A DNA stretch of 23,353 nucleotides from positions 1-23,353 of the forward strand of contig JALVEJ010000249.1 in NCBI GenBank assembly GCA_027031025.1, given 5' to 3'. Source of the DNA: Flavobacteriales bacterium. GTDB lineage: Bacteria > Bacteroidota > Bacteroidia > Flavobacteriales > Flavobacteriaceae. The position numbers and the translations under genes are program-made. Under the pieces are notes generated by a model. That model did no database searches, had not been told where the DNA came from, and worked only from the letters and a program-made list of their open reading frames with translations. Positions 15,185-23,113 of this stretch are shown one piece after another; the first letter of the stretch is position 1, and every line of letters begins with the position of its first letter.

Positions 15185-15895
15185 ATGCTCATCAAAAAGA
15201 TTCTTTCATTTTTTCATAAAAATCAATACACTAAAACAACCGGTAAAGCTACGCAAAACGAAACAAATTCTGATATGAAAAAATTCCTCATAGTCGGGTT
15301 GGGTAACCCCGGTCCCGAATACAAATACACCCGCCATAATATCGGTTTTTTGATAGCTGACAGGTTAGTTGACAAATTGAAAACTGATTTTAAAACCGAA
15401 CGCTATGGCGAGGTGGCAAAAGCCAATTATCGCGGTAAACGTTTTATTATTGTAAAGCCGTCAACTTATATGAATTTAAGCGGCAAAGCCGTCCGGTATT
15501 GGTTAGAAAAAGAAAAAATTGACAAAAATAACTTGATGGTATTAACTGACGATGTCAATCTGGATTTCGGCACCATTCGTATCCGCCCCAAAGGTAGCGA
15601 TGGCGGGCATAACGGGTTAAAAAGTATCCAGGAATTAATTGGAAGCAATCAATACCCACGCTTGCGTTTCGGTATCGGGAAAGACTATCCCAAAGGCGGT
15701 CAAGTAGATTACGTATTGGGCAAATGGACATCCGAACAAATGGAACAACTACCGGAATTAACCGATAAAGCCGCTGAGGCTGTTATCAATTTTGCCCAAG
15801 AAGGGCTGCAACGCACCATGAATAAATTTAATACTAAATCTCAAAAAAAATCAGATCAACAAGATAACAATTCAGATCAACAAGATAACAATTAG
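15185..15895 (+). CDS. pth: Peptidyl-tRNA hydrolase
   Basis: Pth releases tRNA from peptidyl-tRNA dropped by ribosomes. The core begins at M31 (ATG at 15275), with V-G-L-G-N-P-G (37-43), catalytic H51 in T-R-H-N, Y-M-N (95-97), D122 in T-D-D-V-N-L-D, and G-G-H-N-G-L-K-S-I. ATG at 15185 adds a basic 30-residue N-terminus with an aromatic/hydrophobic start; comparable extensions occur in flavobacterial Pth, so I keep the long form (236 residues) but the start at 15275 is a real alternative. The C-terminus ends in two copies of S-D-Q-Q-D-N-N, encoded by an exact 21-base tandem duplication at 15851-15892 just before the stop. It is 136 bases after pheS, and I saw no promoter between them. Confidence 0.93.
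   Translation: MLIKKILSFFHKNQYTKTTGKATQNETNSDMKKFLIVGLGNPGPEYKYTRHNIGFLIADRLVDKLKTDFKTERYGEVAKANYRGKRFIIVKPSTYMNLSGKAVRYWLEKEKIDKNNLMVLTDDVNLDFGTIRIRPKGSDGGHNGLKSIQELIGSNQYPRLRFGIGKDYPKGGQVDYVLGKWTSEQMEQLPELTDKAAEAVINFAQEGLQRTMNKFNTKSQKKSDQQDNNSDQQDNN
15851..15892 (+). repeat. 21-base tandem duplication at the end of pth
   Basis: Bases 15851-15871 are repeated exactly at 15872-15892 (each begins TCAGATCAACAAG). The repeat keeps frame and adds seven residues to the tail of Pth. Confidence 0.9.
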
Positions 15896-15919
15896 GTTCA
15901 AGAATCATATATTATTAAA

Positions 15920-15947
15920 ATAATACCGATGACTGTCGGGGTATTAT
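15920..15947. other. Hairpin between pth and alaS
   Basis: ATAATACC (15920-15927) and GGTATTAT (15940-15947) are exact reverse complements with a 12-base loop; CGA/TCG inside may extend the stem. No T run follows on either strand, so it is a possible 3'-end structure but not a classical terminator. In the rest of the 282-base gap (15896-16177) I see only a weak minus-strand TATATTTG at 16100-16107. Confidence 0.4.
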
Positions 15948-16177
15948 CATTTGAGGTATTAGAAATAGAGCCATAAAAAATATGGTGCGTTTGCCCTGTT
16001 TTGACTGAAAAAATACACAAAAGATCAAGTATTTACTTTATTATTAACCGATAAAAATTTCTATTTTTACAACGCTTTGGGCAGTAATTTATAAAAATAC
16101 AAATATATTGACAGTTTTCATTTCTATTAGGGACAAATCTCTCAATAGGACATTCCTGCTGAACTATCTGATAAGTA

Positions 16178-18802
16178 TCAACTCTCAATCAATGTTTTAG
16201 CTTTGGCAATAGCTTTATCCAATCCTCCGGGATTTTTACCGCCTGCCGTAGCAAAAAACGGCTGACCGCCCCCACTACCTTGAATCTCTTTGGCAATCTC
16301 TCGTACTATTTTACCGGCGTTCAAATCTTTTTTAGCCACTAAATTTTTTGAAACATAAACACTGATAATAGCTTTACCGTTTTGTGCCGAACCGATAACT
16401 GCTACAATATTGTCTTTATTCTTACCTAGAGAAAATAATAAATCTTTGATAGTGGCACTATCCAAATCCAGTTTTTTACCCAAAAATTGAATGTCACCCA
16501 CAGTTTCAAATTCATTTTGTAATTTTTCTTGCAAGAAGTACGCTTTTTCCTTTTTCAGTTGCTCTATTTCTTTGCGCATTTTCTGATTGTCAGCTTGCAT
16601 ATTTTCAATGGTTTGCCGCAAATCAGTCGGGTGTTTCAACATTTTTTTAATAGCCGTCAACTGTGCATCCTGTTTTTTAAAGTAATCTTTAACGGCATCT
16701 CCGGTAATAGCTTCAATACGACGCACGCCGGAAGCAATAGCACTTTCACTTAATATTTTAAATTGCCAAATATCATTAGTGTTTTCAACATGTGTCCCGC
16801 CACATAGTTCCGCATGCTTGCCAAATTTTATCATTCTAACCGTATCACCGTATTTTTCACCGAACAAAGCCATAGCACCTTCTTCAAGCGCTTGTGTAAT
16901 AGGAATATTTCTTTTTTCGACCAACGCCAATTTTTCTTTGATACGGGCATTGACCAAATCTTCTACTTTCTTGATTTCTTCATCGGTCATTTTGCTAAAA
17001 TGCGAAAAGTCAAAACGCAAATGTGTCGGTGCTACCAACGAACCTTTTTGCTCGACATGAGTTCCTAAAACTTCCCGCAAAGCTTGATGCAACAAGTGGG
17101 TAGCCGAGTGGTTAGCAGCTGTCTTTGCCCGACTGTCTTTATCAACTACCGCTTTAAAAGTGCCTTCGGGATGTTTAGGTAAAGTTTTGGCAATATGAAC
17201 AATCAGGTTGTTTTCCTTTTTGGTGTCAAGAATATGAACAATTTCGCCGTTTTCAGCTTCCAAATACCCGCGGTCGCCAACTTGTCCGCCACCTTCGGGG
17301 TAAAAAGGCGTCAAATTAAAGACCAATTGGTATAAATCACCATCTTTTTTACTACTGACTTTTCTGTATTTGGTAATTTTAACCGGTGTTTCCAAGGTAT
17401 CATATCCCACAAATTCTTCTTCGTCATCTTCTCTGATAATGACCCAATCGTCAGTGGTGATACCGGCTGCCGATTTAGAACGTTTTTTTTGTTTGTCCAT
17501 TTCAACTTCAAACTCTTTTTCGTCAAAGTCAAAGCCTTTTTCTCGTAAAATCAAGGCAGTCAAATCTTTTGGAAATCCAAAGGTATCATAGAGTTCAAAA
17601 ACTTTGGCTCCCGGAATTGTTTTGTCTTTGGCTGTTTCAATCATCCGGTTGAGCAATACCAAACCTTGTTCCAATGTTCTTAAAAACGACTGTTCTTCTT
17701 CACGGATAACATTGGTTATAAGGTTTTCCTGCTTTTTGAGTTCGGGAAATGCTTCACCCATTGTATTAACCAAAGTAGGAATCAATTTGTAAATAAATGC
17801 CTGTTTTAAATCTAAAAACGTAAAGCCGTAACGGATGGCACGTCTCAAAATACGGCGAATAACGTAGCCTGCTCCGGTATTGGAAGGCAATTGTCCGTCT
17901 GCTATTGAAAATGCAACCGCTCTAATATGGTCGGCAACGACACGCATAGCTATGTCAACCGCTTCGTTTTTTCCATAAATTTTTCCTGAAAGATTCTCAA
18001 TTTCTTTGATAATCGGCACAAAAATATCTGTATCGTAATTCGATTTTTTACCTTGTAAAACCATAGTCAGACGTTCAAATCCCATACCCGTATCGATATG
18101 TCTGTCCGGTAAACGTTCCAAGCTGCCGTCGGCTTTGCGATTAAATTCGATAAAAACTAAATTCCATATTTCAATCACTTCCGGATGGTCTTTATTGACT
18201 AAGTCCTTACCGGGAATTTTGGCTTTTTCTGCCTCAGAACGCAAGTCAACATGAATCTCGGATGAAGGTCCACAAGGTCCGGTTGCGCCCATTTCCCAAA
18301 AATTATCTTTTTTGTTGCCGAGTAAAATGCGTTCTTCAGGAATGTGTGCCTTCCAAAAATTATAGGCTTCCGTATCTTTTTCCAGTCCTTCTTGTTCAGC
18401 GCCTTCAAAAATCGTTACATATAAATTATTAGGATCAATTTTATAAACCTCTGTCAAAAGTTCCCAAGCCCAAGCAATGGCTTCTTTTTTAAAATAATCT
18501 CCAAAACTCCAATTGCCCAACATTTCAAACATCGTATGATGATATGTATCCAAACCAACTTCTTCCAAATCATTATGTTTGCCCGATACGCGGAGACATT
18601 TTTGTGTGTCTGCAATCCGTTTATGTTCCGGTTTTTTATATCCTAAAAAATATTCTTTAAATTGATTCATTCCGGCATTAGTAAACATTAATGTCGGATC
18701 ATTTTTTAAAACAATGGGTGCCGAAGGAACAATTTTATGTCCTTTTGAAGCAAAAAAATCTAAAAAAGTTTGACGAATCTCTTTCGAACTAAGTTTATTC
18801 AT
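16178..18802 (-). CDS. alaS: Alanine--tRNA ligase
   Basis: An 874-residue class II synthetase of full usual length. The catalytic core starts with S-x-E-I-R-Q-x-F-L-D-F-F and continues with [18 protein letters not shown]. The editing domain has the zinc/editing residues H565 and H569 (H-S-A-T-H) and C667 and H671 (C-G-G-T-H). A coiled-coil stretch (about 710-755) leads into the C-Ala domain with the glycine-rich [14 protein letters not shown] near the end. The enzyme charges tRNA-Ala and clears mischarged serine and glycine. It is divergent from the M23 peptidase gene, with a 78-base gap. Confidence 0.97.
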   Translation of the reverse strand: MNKLSSKEIRQTFLDFFASKGHKIVPSAPIVLKNDPTLMFTNAGMNQFKEYFLGYKKPEHKRIADTQKCLRVSGKHNDLEEVGLDTYHHTMFEMLGNWSFGDYFKKEAIAWAWELLTEVYKIDPNNLYVTIFEGAEQEGLEKDTEAYNFWKAHIPEERILLGNKKDNFWEMGATGPCGPSSEIHVDLRSEAEKAKIPGKDLVNKDHPEVIEIWNLVFIEFNRKADGSLERLPDRHIDTGMGFERLTMVLQGKKSNYDTDIFVPIIKEIENLSGKIYGKNEAVDIAMRVVADHIRAVAFSIADGQLPSNTGAGYVIRRILRRAIRYGFTFLDLKQAFIYKLIPTLVNTMGEAFPELKKQENLITNVIREEEQSFLRTLEQGLVLLNRMIETAKDKTIPGAKVFELYDTFGFPKDLTALILREKGFDFDEKEFEVEMDKQKKRSKSAAGITTDDWVIIREDDEEEFVGYDTLETPVKITKYRKVSSKKDGDLYQLVFNLTPFYPEGGGQVGDRGYLEAENGEIVHILDTKKENNLIVHIAKTLPKHPEGTFKAVVDKDSRAKTAANHSATHLLHQALREVLGTHVEQKGSLVAPTHLRFDFSHFSKMTDEEIKKVEDLVNARIKEKLALVEKRNIPITQALEEGAMALFGEKYGDTVRMIKFGKHAELCGGTHVENTNDIWQFKILSESAIASGVRRIEAITGDAVKDYFKKQDAQLTAIKKMLKHPTDLRQTIENMQADNQKMRKEIEQLKKEKAYFLQEKLQNEFETVGDIQFLGKKLDLDSATIKDLLFSLGKNKDNIVAVIGSAQNGKAIISVYVSKNLVAKKDLNAGKIVREIAKEIQGSGGGQPFFATAGGKNPGGLDKAIAKAKTLIES

Positions 18803-18816
18803 TTCAATATTTTTTT

Positions 18817-18824
18817 TAAATTTG
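18817..18824 (+). promoter_or_regulatory. Possible -7 element of the M23 peptidase gene
   Basis: TAAATTTG matches TAnnTTTG and would give a leader of about 50 bases. It directly abuts the minus-strand element at 18825-18832. No -33 TTG at normal distance was found. Confidence 0.4.
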
Positions 18825-18832
18825 CAAAACTA
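18825..18832 (-). promoter_or_regulatory. Possible -7 element of alaS
   Basis: The minus-strand reading is TAGTTTTG, a match to TAnnTTTG, with a short leader of about 15-18 bases before the alaS ATG. No -33 TTG at normal distance was found. Confidence 0.45.
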
Positions 18833-18880
18833 TACGTAATTGAACGTAATTTTTTTAGAGCAACAAAAATAAAACAAAAT

Positions 18881-19852
18881 ATGGCTAAACGGAAATTTAT
18901 TTACGATCCGGAAACACTTTCTTACAAACAAGTTGAAACCTCGTCCAAAGCTTGGATTATGGTTTTCATGGCAGGTTTGATTGTGGGAGTGCTTGCCGTC
19001 ATTATTTTGTTATCTTCACCTAATGCCTATTTTCAAACGCCCAGAGAAAAGAATTTAATACGTGAAAATGAGAATTTAAAGCTCAATTATGCTATTTTAG
19101 ACAAGAAATTGCAAAAAATTCAGTTGGTCTTAAACGATATTAAGCAGCGTGATAATAATATTTACCGGACTATCTTTGAAGCGGATCCTATCTCTGATGA
19201 AATAAGACAAGCCGGCTTTGGTGGGGTTGATTTGTATAAAAATTTGGAAGGCAAACCTAATGCCGATTTAATCAAAAAATCAATGGCAGAAGCCGATAAG
19301 ATTGAGAAACAATTGGTAGTGCAATCCAAGTCCTTTGATGAAGTCGTCAAATTAGCCAAAAGTAAAGAAAAAATGTTAGCACATTTGCCGGCTATTCAAC
19401 CCGTTGAAAATAAAGATTTAAAAAGAATGGCTTCCGGTTACGGTTGGCGTATTCACCCGATATTAAAAACCCGTCGTTTTCATTATGGTATGGATTTTAC
19501 GGCTAAAACCGGCACACCTATTTATGCCACAGCCGACGGTGTTGTCAAACATGCCGGTTGGAAAGCCAATGGTTATGGCAAACATGTGGTGATTAATCAT
19601 GGGTTTGGTTATGAAACCCTTTACGGACACATGAGTAAAGTGGCTGTCAAAAACGGGCAGAAAGTTAAACGCGGACAAGTAATCGGATATGTTGGTAATA
19701 CCGGTTTATCAGCCGGACCACACTGTCATTATGAAGTGCATGTAAATGGTAAAAAGGTAAACCCCATCAATTTTTATTATAACGATTTAACACCGGAAAT
19801 GTATACGCGTTTGCGCAAAATGGCCAAAGAAGAAAACCAATCTCTTGATTAA
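18881..19852 (+). CDS. M23 (LytM-type) metallopeptidase, membrane-anchored
   Basis: A 323-residue protein predicted to cut peptide bridges in peptidoglycan or to regulate such cutting. A short cytoplasmic N-terminus is followed by one membrane helix (about 24-45), a coiled-coil/linker region (about 55-170) and a C-terminal M23 domain (about 180-300). All zinc and catalytic residues are visible: H201 and D205 in H-Y-G-M-D, H250 in Y-G-H-M, H281 and H283 in H-C-H-Y-E. The enzyme is therefore probably active rather than an EnvC-like activator. The frame is open upstream to 18770, but that start would lie inside alaS on the other strand; ATG at 18881 gives the family N-terminus (K-F-x-Y-D-P-E-T-L-S-Y). 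The stop overlaps the next ATG (TAATG at 19850-19854). Confidence 0.92.
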   Translation: MAKRKFIYDPETLSYKQVETSSKAWIMVFMAGLIVGVLAVIILLSSPNAYFQTPREKNLIRENENLKLNYAILDKKLQKIQLVLNDIKQRDNNIYRTIFEADPISDEIRQAGFGGVDLYKNLEGKPNADLIKKSMAEADKIEKQLVVQSKSFDEVVKLAKSKEKMLAHLPAIQPVENKDLKRMASGYGWRIHPILKTRRFHYGMDFTAKTGTPIYATADGVVKHAGWKANGYGKHVVINHGFGYETLYGHMSKVAVKNGQKVKRGQVIGYVGNTGLSAGPHCHYEVHVNGKKVNPINFYYNDLTPEMYTRLRKMAKEENQSLD

Positions 19853-20181
19853 TGCTTGACCTGCCTGATAAATTATATTATAGAACTGCTGAATTAGCCA
19901 AAGCTTTCGGAGTTAATGCTTCATTAATTCGTTTCTGGGGAAAAGAATTTGCTTTTATCTTAAAACCCAAAGTCAATGCCAAAGGCGAACGGCTATATTC
20001 TAAAAAAGATGTTGAAAATTTCAAATTGATTTACAATCTAGTCAAAGAAAACGGCTATACGCTTGATGGTGCCAAAAAAAAGATTAGAACCGGACGACAA
20101 AAAATCAATAAAAATATAAGTGTCATAGAACGCTTGGAAAAAGTCAAAGCAGCACTTCAAAAAATTAAGGAAAATCTTTGA
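19852..20181 (+). CDS. MerR-family transcriptional regulator
   Basis: A 109-residue protein with a MerR-type winged helix-turn-helix near the N-terminus (about 8-75): Y-Y-R-T-A-E-L-A-K-A-F-G-V-N-A-S-L-I-R-F-W and then G-E-R-L-Y-S-K-K-D-V. This is followed by a short lysine-rich helix that could form the dimer coiled coil. There is no effector domain and no cysteine cluster, so metal or redox sensing is not supported. Translational coupling to the M23 peptidase through a TAATG overlap suggests the two are made together. The pairing is, to my knowledge, common in Flavobacteriia next to alaS; the target genes are unknown. Confidence 0.9.
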   Translation: MLDLPDKLYYRTAELAKAFGVNASLIRFWGKEFAFILKPKVNAKGERLYSKKDVENFKLIYNLVKENGYTLDGAKKKIRTGRQKINKNISVIERLEKVKAALQKIKENL

Positions 20182-20404
20182 TTTTGTTGAAAGCAGAAAG
20201 ATATTACTTTGCCAGAAAATCTGCACCTTGTCATAATTCGGTTCTTGCACCCTATTTTTTTAACTATTTTATTAGTATTGGCATACCATTGCTTTCTTTT
20301 AAAGTTTATGGTAACAAAACTACTTAACAATCGTTACGAAATAAAAAGCTGTTTAACTATATCATTTTTTTTAGTATTTTTACCCAACAATTAAATTTTT
20401 TTAT

Positions 20405-20995
20405 ATGAAAAAGTTATTAGGAATTTTAGGTTTTTTATTTATTATCGGTTTACTTTTATACCGGTTTTTTGTCGGTTTTTACAACACAGGTATTGAATAT
20501 CAAGAAAATGCCAAAACCGCTTGGTCAAAAGTAGAAAGTGCCTACCAACGACGGGCTGATTTGATTCCCAATTTGGTCAATACCGTCAAAGGTTATGCCG
20601 CTCACGAAAAAGAAACTTTGGAAGCGGTTATCAAAGCCAGAGCTTCTGCTACGCAAACCAAAATCGACCCCTCCAACATCACCCCGGAACAACTCGCTAA
20701 ATTTCAACAAGCCCAACAAGGTTTGAGCGGGGCGCTCAGTCGTTTATTGGTTACGGTTGAAAAATATCCGGACCTTAAAGCCGATAAACATTTCTTGGAA
20801 TTACAAAGCCAATTGGAAGGCACCGAAAACCGTATAAAAGTGGAAAGAGACCGCTATAATGATGCTGTCAATAAGTTTAATAAACATATCAAAAAATTTC
20901 CCGGTAATATGTTAGCCGGTATGTTCGGTTTTAAAGAAATGGCTAGATTCCAAAGCGAAAAAGGTGCTGAAAAAGCTCCGAAAGTGCAATTTTAA
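20405..20995 (+). CDS. lemA: LemA-family membrane protein
   Basis: A 196-residue protein with one N-terminal membrane helix (about 3-24) and a long alpha-helical domain. Signatures are Y-N-T-G-I-x-Y-Q-E-N-A-K-T-A-W-S-K-V-E, Y-Q-R-R-A-D-L-I-P-N-L-V-N-T-V-K-G-Y, and N-R-I-x-V-E-R-D-R-Y-N-D-A-V-N-K-F-N near 140-158. The function of LemA is unresolved; in many bacteria it is encoded next to TPM-domain proteins, as here (two follow directly). The next ATG lies one base after its stop, so the cluster is a tight operon. The 223-base gap before it holds no gene; a weak TATTTTTA at about 20374-20382 could be part of a promoter. Confidence 0.93.
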   Translation: MKKLLGILGFLFIIGLLLYRFFVGFYNTGIEYQENAKTAWSKVESAYQRRADLIPNLVNTVKGYAAHEKETLEAVIKARASATQTKIDPSNITPEQLAKFQQAQQGLSGALSRLLVTVEKYPDLKADKHFLELQSQLEGTENRIKVERDRYNDAVNKFNKHIKKFPGNMLAGMFGFKEMARFQSEKGAEKAPKVQF

Positions 20996-20996
20996 T

Positions 20997-21434
20997 ATGA
21001 ATCCGGAAGATTTTTTTACCCCCGAAGAAGAACAGCGGATTGTTAATGCCATCAGACAAGCCGAGAAAAACACTTCGGGAGAAATTCGTGTGCATCTGGA
21101 ATCTAAAAACAAAGACAAGCCGACATTAGATTATGTATGGCAGGTCTTTGAAGCAATCGGTATGCGCCAAACCCAACAATCAAACGGTGTATTGTTTTAT
21201 ATTGACCTCAAACACCGGACGTTTAGCATCGTTGCAGATGAAGGCATCAACAAAGTGGTACCCGAAAATTTTTGGGAAGCCATCACCAAAATTGTTACCG
21301 ATGGTTTTAAACAAGGTAAATATGCCGATGCGCTGGAACAAGGCATCTTAAAAGTCGGGGAACAACTCAAACAATATTTTCCTTATCAAGCCGATGATAT
21401 CAATGAATTACCGGATGAAATTTCTAAACATTAA
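20997..21434 (+). CDS. TPM-domain protein, short soluble form
   Basis: A 145-residue protein made almost only of a TPM (TLP18.3/Psb32/MOLO-1) domain: F-F-T-P-E-E-E-Q-R-I-V-N-A-I, then T-S-G-E-I-R-V-H-L, N-G-V-L-F-Y-I, F-S-I-V-A-D-E-G-I-N-K-V-V and a helical end with G-I-L-K-V-G-E-Q-L-K-Q-Y-F-P. There is no signal peptide or membrane helix, so it is probably cytosolic. The frame is open to 20964 inside lemA, but the ATG at 20997, one base after the lemA stop, is the sensible start. Its partner is probably LemA or the larger TPM protein encoded 18 bases downstream. The biochemical role is unknown. Confidence 0.9.
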   Translation: MNPEDFFTPEEEQRIVNAIRQAEKNTSGEIRVHLESKNKDKPTLDYVWQVFEAIGMRQTQQSNGVLFYIDLKHRTFSIVADEGINKVVPENFWEAITKIVTDGFKQGKYADALEQGILKVGEQLKQYFPYQADDINELPDEISKH

Positions 21435-21452
21435 ACTATTTTCGTGAAACCA

Positions 21453-22271
21453 ATGGGCTTTAAATTTTTTAGATTACTATTACTGACGCTTATCTTCGGA
21501 CTTGGTATACAAAATATTGTATCGCAAGATATAAAGCCATTAAAAATAGAAGCGGATGGTTTGCCTGCCAAGCCATCTTTCGCAACGCAAAAAGCCCATT
21601 CGGTTTATGATTATGCCAAACTCTTATCACCGGAAGAACGCCGGATGCTCGAAACCAAAATCAGTAAATATTACGATTCTACTTCGACGCAGATTGTTGT
21701 AGCCACTGTCAAAAAACTCAATGATGATATCTCATTATACGCCACCGAATGGGCACACAAATGGGGTATCGGGCAAAAAGATAAAGGCAACGGCGTTTTT
21801 ATTTTGGTCTCAAAAGACGACCATAAAATCACCATTCGCACCGGTTACGGAGTAGAACATTTATTAACCGATGCTTTATCACGTCGCATTATTGAAAACG
21901 AAATAATTCCTTATTTCAGACAAGGTAATTTTTACAAGGGTTTGTCCAATGCCATTGATGCCATTATCAAAGTCTTAGCAGGAGAATACAAAAATGATTT
22001 GGCCAAAAATCAAGATTCGGGAAATTATGTTTTTTGGATTATTTTAGGGATTATATTTTTCATTTTTCTCTTATCTATTTTTTCCAATGGCGGCCATTCC
22101 GGTGGTGGTTCTTGGCGGTCATCAGGTGGCGGTCCCATTATTTTTACCGACAGTGGCGCCAGTTCTTGGGGCGGTGGTAGTTTTGGTGGTGGCGGCTCAT
22201 GGGGCGGCGGCTTTAGTGGTGGCTTTGGCGGTGGCGGTTTCGGCGGTGGCGGTGCCACGGGAAGTTGGTAA
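21453..22271 (+). CDS. TPM-domain protein with signal peptide, membrane helix and glycine-rich tail (YgcG-like)
   Basis: A 272-residue protein. A signal peptide (about 1-25, cleavage after V-S-Q) is followed by a TPM domain (about 50-178) containing V-Y-D-Y-A-K-L-L-S-P-E-E, S-T-Q-I-V-V-A-T-V, N-G-V-F-I-L-V-S and T-G-Y-G-V-E-H-L-L-T-D. One membrane helix (about 192-211) follows, and then a tail of about 60 residues made of glycine, serine and tryptophan with G-G-G-S-W-type repeats. The TPM domain should lie outside the inner membrane, with the tail on the cytosolic side. GTG at 21444 is an alternative start three codons upstream; ATG at 21453 gives the better signal peptide. It is the last gene of the lemA operon. 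Function is unresolved in the family. Confidence 0.9.
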   Translation: MGFKFFRLLLLTLIFGLGIQNIVSQDIKPLKIEADGLPAKPSFATQKAHSVYDYAKLLSPEERRMLETKISKYYDSTSTQIVVATVKKLNDDISLYATEWAHKWGIGQKDKGNGVFILVSKDDHKITIRTGYGVEHLLTDALSRRIIENEIIPYFRQGNFYKGLSNAIDAIIKVLAGEYKNDLAKNQDSGNYVFWIILGIIFFIFLLSIFSNGGHSGGGSWRSSGGGPIIFTDSGASSWGGGSFGGGGSWGGGFSGGFGGGGFGGGGATGSW

Positions 22272-22275
22272 TAAT

Positions 22276-22312
22276 CTTAATGCTTCACTTTTTTCAACAT
22301 TAAGGCATTAAG
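22276..22312 (+). terminator. Possible terminator-like hairpin after the lemA-TPM operon
   Basis: CTTAATGC (22276-22283) and GCATTAAG (22305-22312) form an exact 8-base-pair stem with a 21-base loop, four bases after the stop codon. The sequence after it is TTCTAATAATC, a poor T run, so termination is uncertain. Confidence 0.35.
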
Positions 22313-22419
22313 TTCTAATAATCTGATCAGTAATATATCTTAATTTCCGGGGCTATGTTATTTTGTGTGGGTCATAATAAATTAGGTTCGTTGTGTACAT
22401 CGGTGAATTTCTAATTTTA

Positions 22420-22720
22420 GGATTTAAGTGTCGCTCCTACGTAGCTTTTCTTTGGCATTATTATCTAATGGCTACCAAGGTTTCGTCCCTACGGGATTAT
22501 TGTATAATAGAAAATTGAACATGAGCCTCATAGAGGCGATATCTTTGTAATGTTCAAAATTACAAACAACTGATAAATTGATGTTTAAAAGACCTAGCAG
22601 GTTTTAGAAACCTACTAGGTCAGGAAAAACATTAAGCGCCGTAGGTGCGACATCTTTGTAGATATAACGATAGGAGAATTATATTGAGCCCTGACGAACC
22701 TCGGGGATATCTTTATAGAA
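22420..22720. repeat. Cluster of degenerate short hairpin repeats in both orientations
   Basis: The gene-free stretch 22272-23081 contains at least five related units with a small GC-rich hairpin, usually with a central TA, and then a tail like CGAyATCTTTGTAGA. Units are at 22420-22446 (minus; GCTACGTAGGAGCGAC), 22471-22498 (minus; TCCCGTAGGGACGA), 22523-22549 (plus; GCCTCATAGAGGCGATATC), 22634-22662 (plus; GCGCCGTAGGTGCGACATC) and 22686-22720 (plus; CCTCGGGGATATC). They differ at many positions, so they are old insertions or copies. I recall similar units scattered through Bacteroidota genomes. No protein gene is associated. Confidence 0.7.
22591..22621. repeat. Palindromic repeat, copy C (same family as 6754-6786)
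   Basis: GACCTAGCAGGTTT (22591-22604), loop TAG, AAACCTACTAGGTC (22608-22621): a 14-base-pair stem with one mismatch. It sits inside the hairpin-repeat cluster and shares the GACCTA...TAGGTC arms with the perfect copy near cdd. Confidence 0.8.
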
Positions 22721-22921
22721 TATAAATTTTCACAAATGCATGTTACCTATTATTTTCAGCATAGAGCCTAATTTCTTAAAGGTTTTATTTTCTTAACAAC
22801 ATTAAGAAAGGGTTTTAAGGATATTAAATTTTAAAACTTAAGCTTGATTAAAAGTGTTTAAATTTTTTTAATGCCTATCGATGAAATCCATTTAATTTAA
22901 CTTATATATGAATTTGAAATT

Positions 22922-22954
22922 GTCGTTTATATACAATTATTGGTCGTTTATATA
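22922..22954 (+). promoter_or_regulatory. Pair of 12-base direct repeats upstream of a candidate promoter
   Basis: GTCGTTTATATA occurs at about 22922-22933 and again at about 22943-22954, a 21-base period or two helix turns. This arrangement is suitable for a dimeric DNA-binding protein. It lies about 50 bases before a -7 element at 23005. Confidence 0.45.
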
Positions 22955-22961
22955 TTAAAAC

Positions 22962-23012
22962 CGGCATTTCATGAAAAAAATAATTTTTACATGAAATGTT
23001 GCCGTATATTTG
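22962..23012 (+). promoter_or_regulatory. Inverted repeat next to a -7 element: candidate operator-promoter
   Basis: CGGCATTTCATG (22962-22973) pairs with CATGAAATGTTGCCG (22990-23004) with a 3-base bulge and a 16-base AT-only loop. It ends exactly where TATATTTG (23005-23012, matches TAnnTTTG) starts. The repeat would cover the normal -33 region, where no TTG is found, so an activator or repressor site is plausible. Confidence 0.45.
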
Positions 23013-23017
23013 TATTA

Positions 23018-23113
23018 GAAATAAGAGGAAAGTAGTTTTTTCATATTTCATTGTTTTATTTGTGTTGTTAATTGAGTTAAGCTATTCATGTATTTGAATA
23101 GCTTTTCTTTTTT
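23018..23113 (+). ncRNA. Candidate small RNA, convergent with the edge gene
   Basis: A transcript from the -7 element at 23005 would start near 23018 and end at the strong terminator at 23079-23113, giving about 95 bases. No open frame of note lies inside. Its 3' end overlaps and is complementary to the last codons of the minus-strand gene at 23082. Family unknown; expression is inferred from signals only. Confidence 0.35.
23079..23113 (+). terminator. Strong intrinsic terminator, plus strand, overlapping the 3' end of the edge gene
   Basis: AAGCTATTCA (23079-23088) and TGAATAGCTT (23095-23104) form a perfect 10-base-pair stem with a 6-base loop, followed by TTCTTTTTTT. The T run is the complement of lysine codons of the minus-strand gene. 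On the minus strand no U run follows the stem, so the direction is plus. Confidence 0.7.

Noticed and set aside
15920..15947. Intrinsic terminator after pth
   Set aside because: The stem is good but no T run follows on either strand, so it is listed only as a hairpin.
16100..16107. Minus-strand -7 element TATATTTG between pth and alaS
   Set aside because: It would transcribe antisense into pth, has no -33 partner at the right distance, and such matches are expected by chance in AT-rich DNA.
18770..18880. N-terminal extension of the M23 peptidase frame
   Set aside because: It overlaps the start of alaS on the other strand, covers both predicted promoters, and the family N-terminus begins at 18881.
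20964..20996. Upstream start for the short TPM protein inside lemA
   Set aside because: An ATG one base after the lemA stop gives a normal TPM N-terminus; the earlier codons are lemA in another frame.
22025..22258. Proline-rich frame on the minus strand opposite the glycine-rich tail
   Set aside because: Glycine codons read on the other strand give proline; this is a composition artefact of the TPM protein tail.
22420..22720. CRISPR-like array
   Set aside because: The units are degenerate, occur in both orientations, are palindromic and unevenly spaced, and no cas gene is present.
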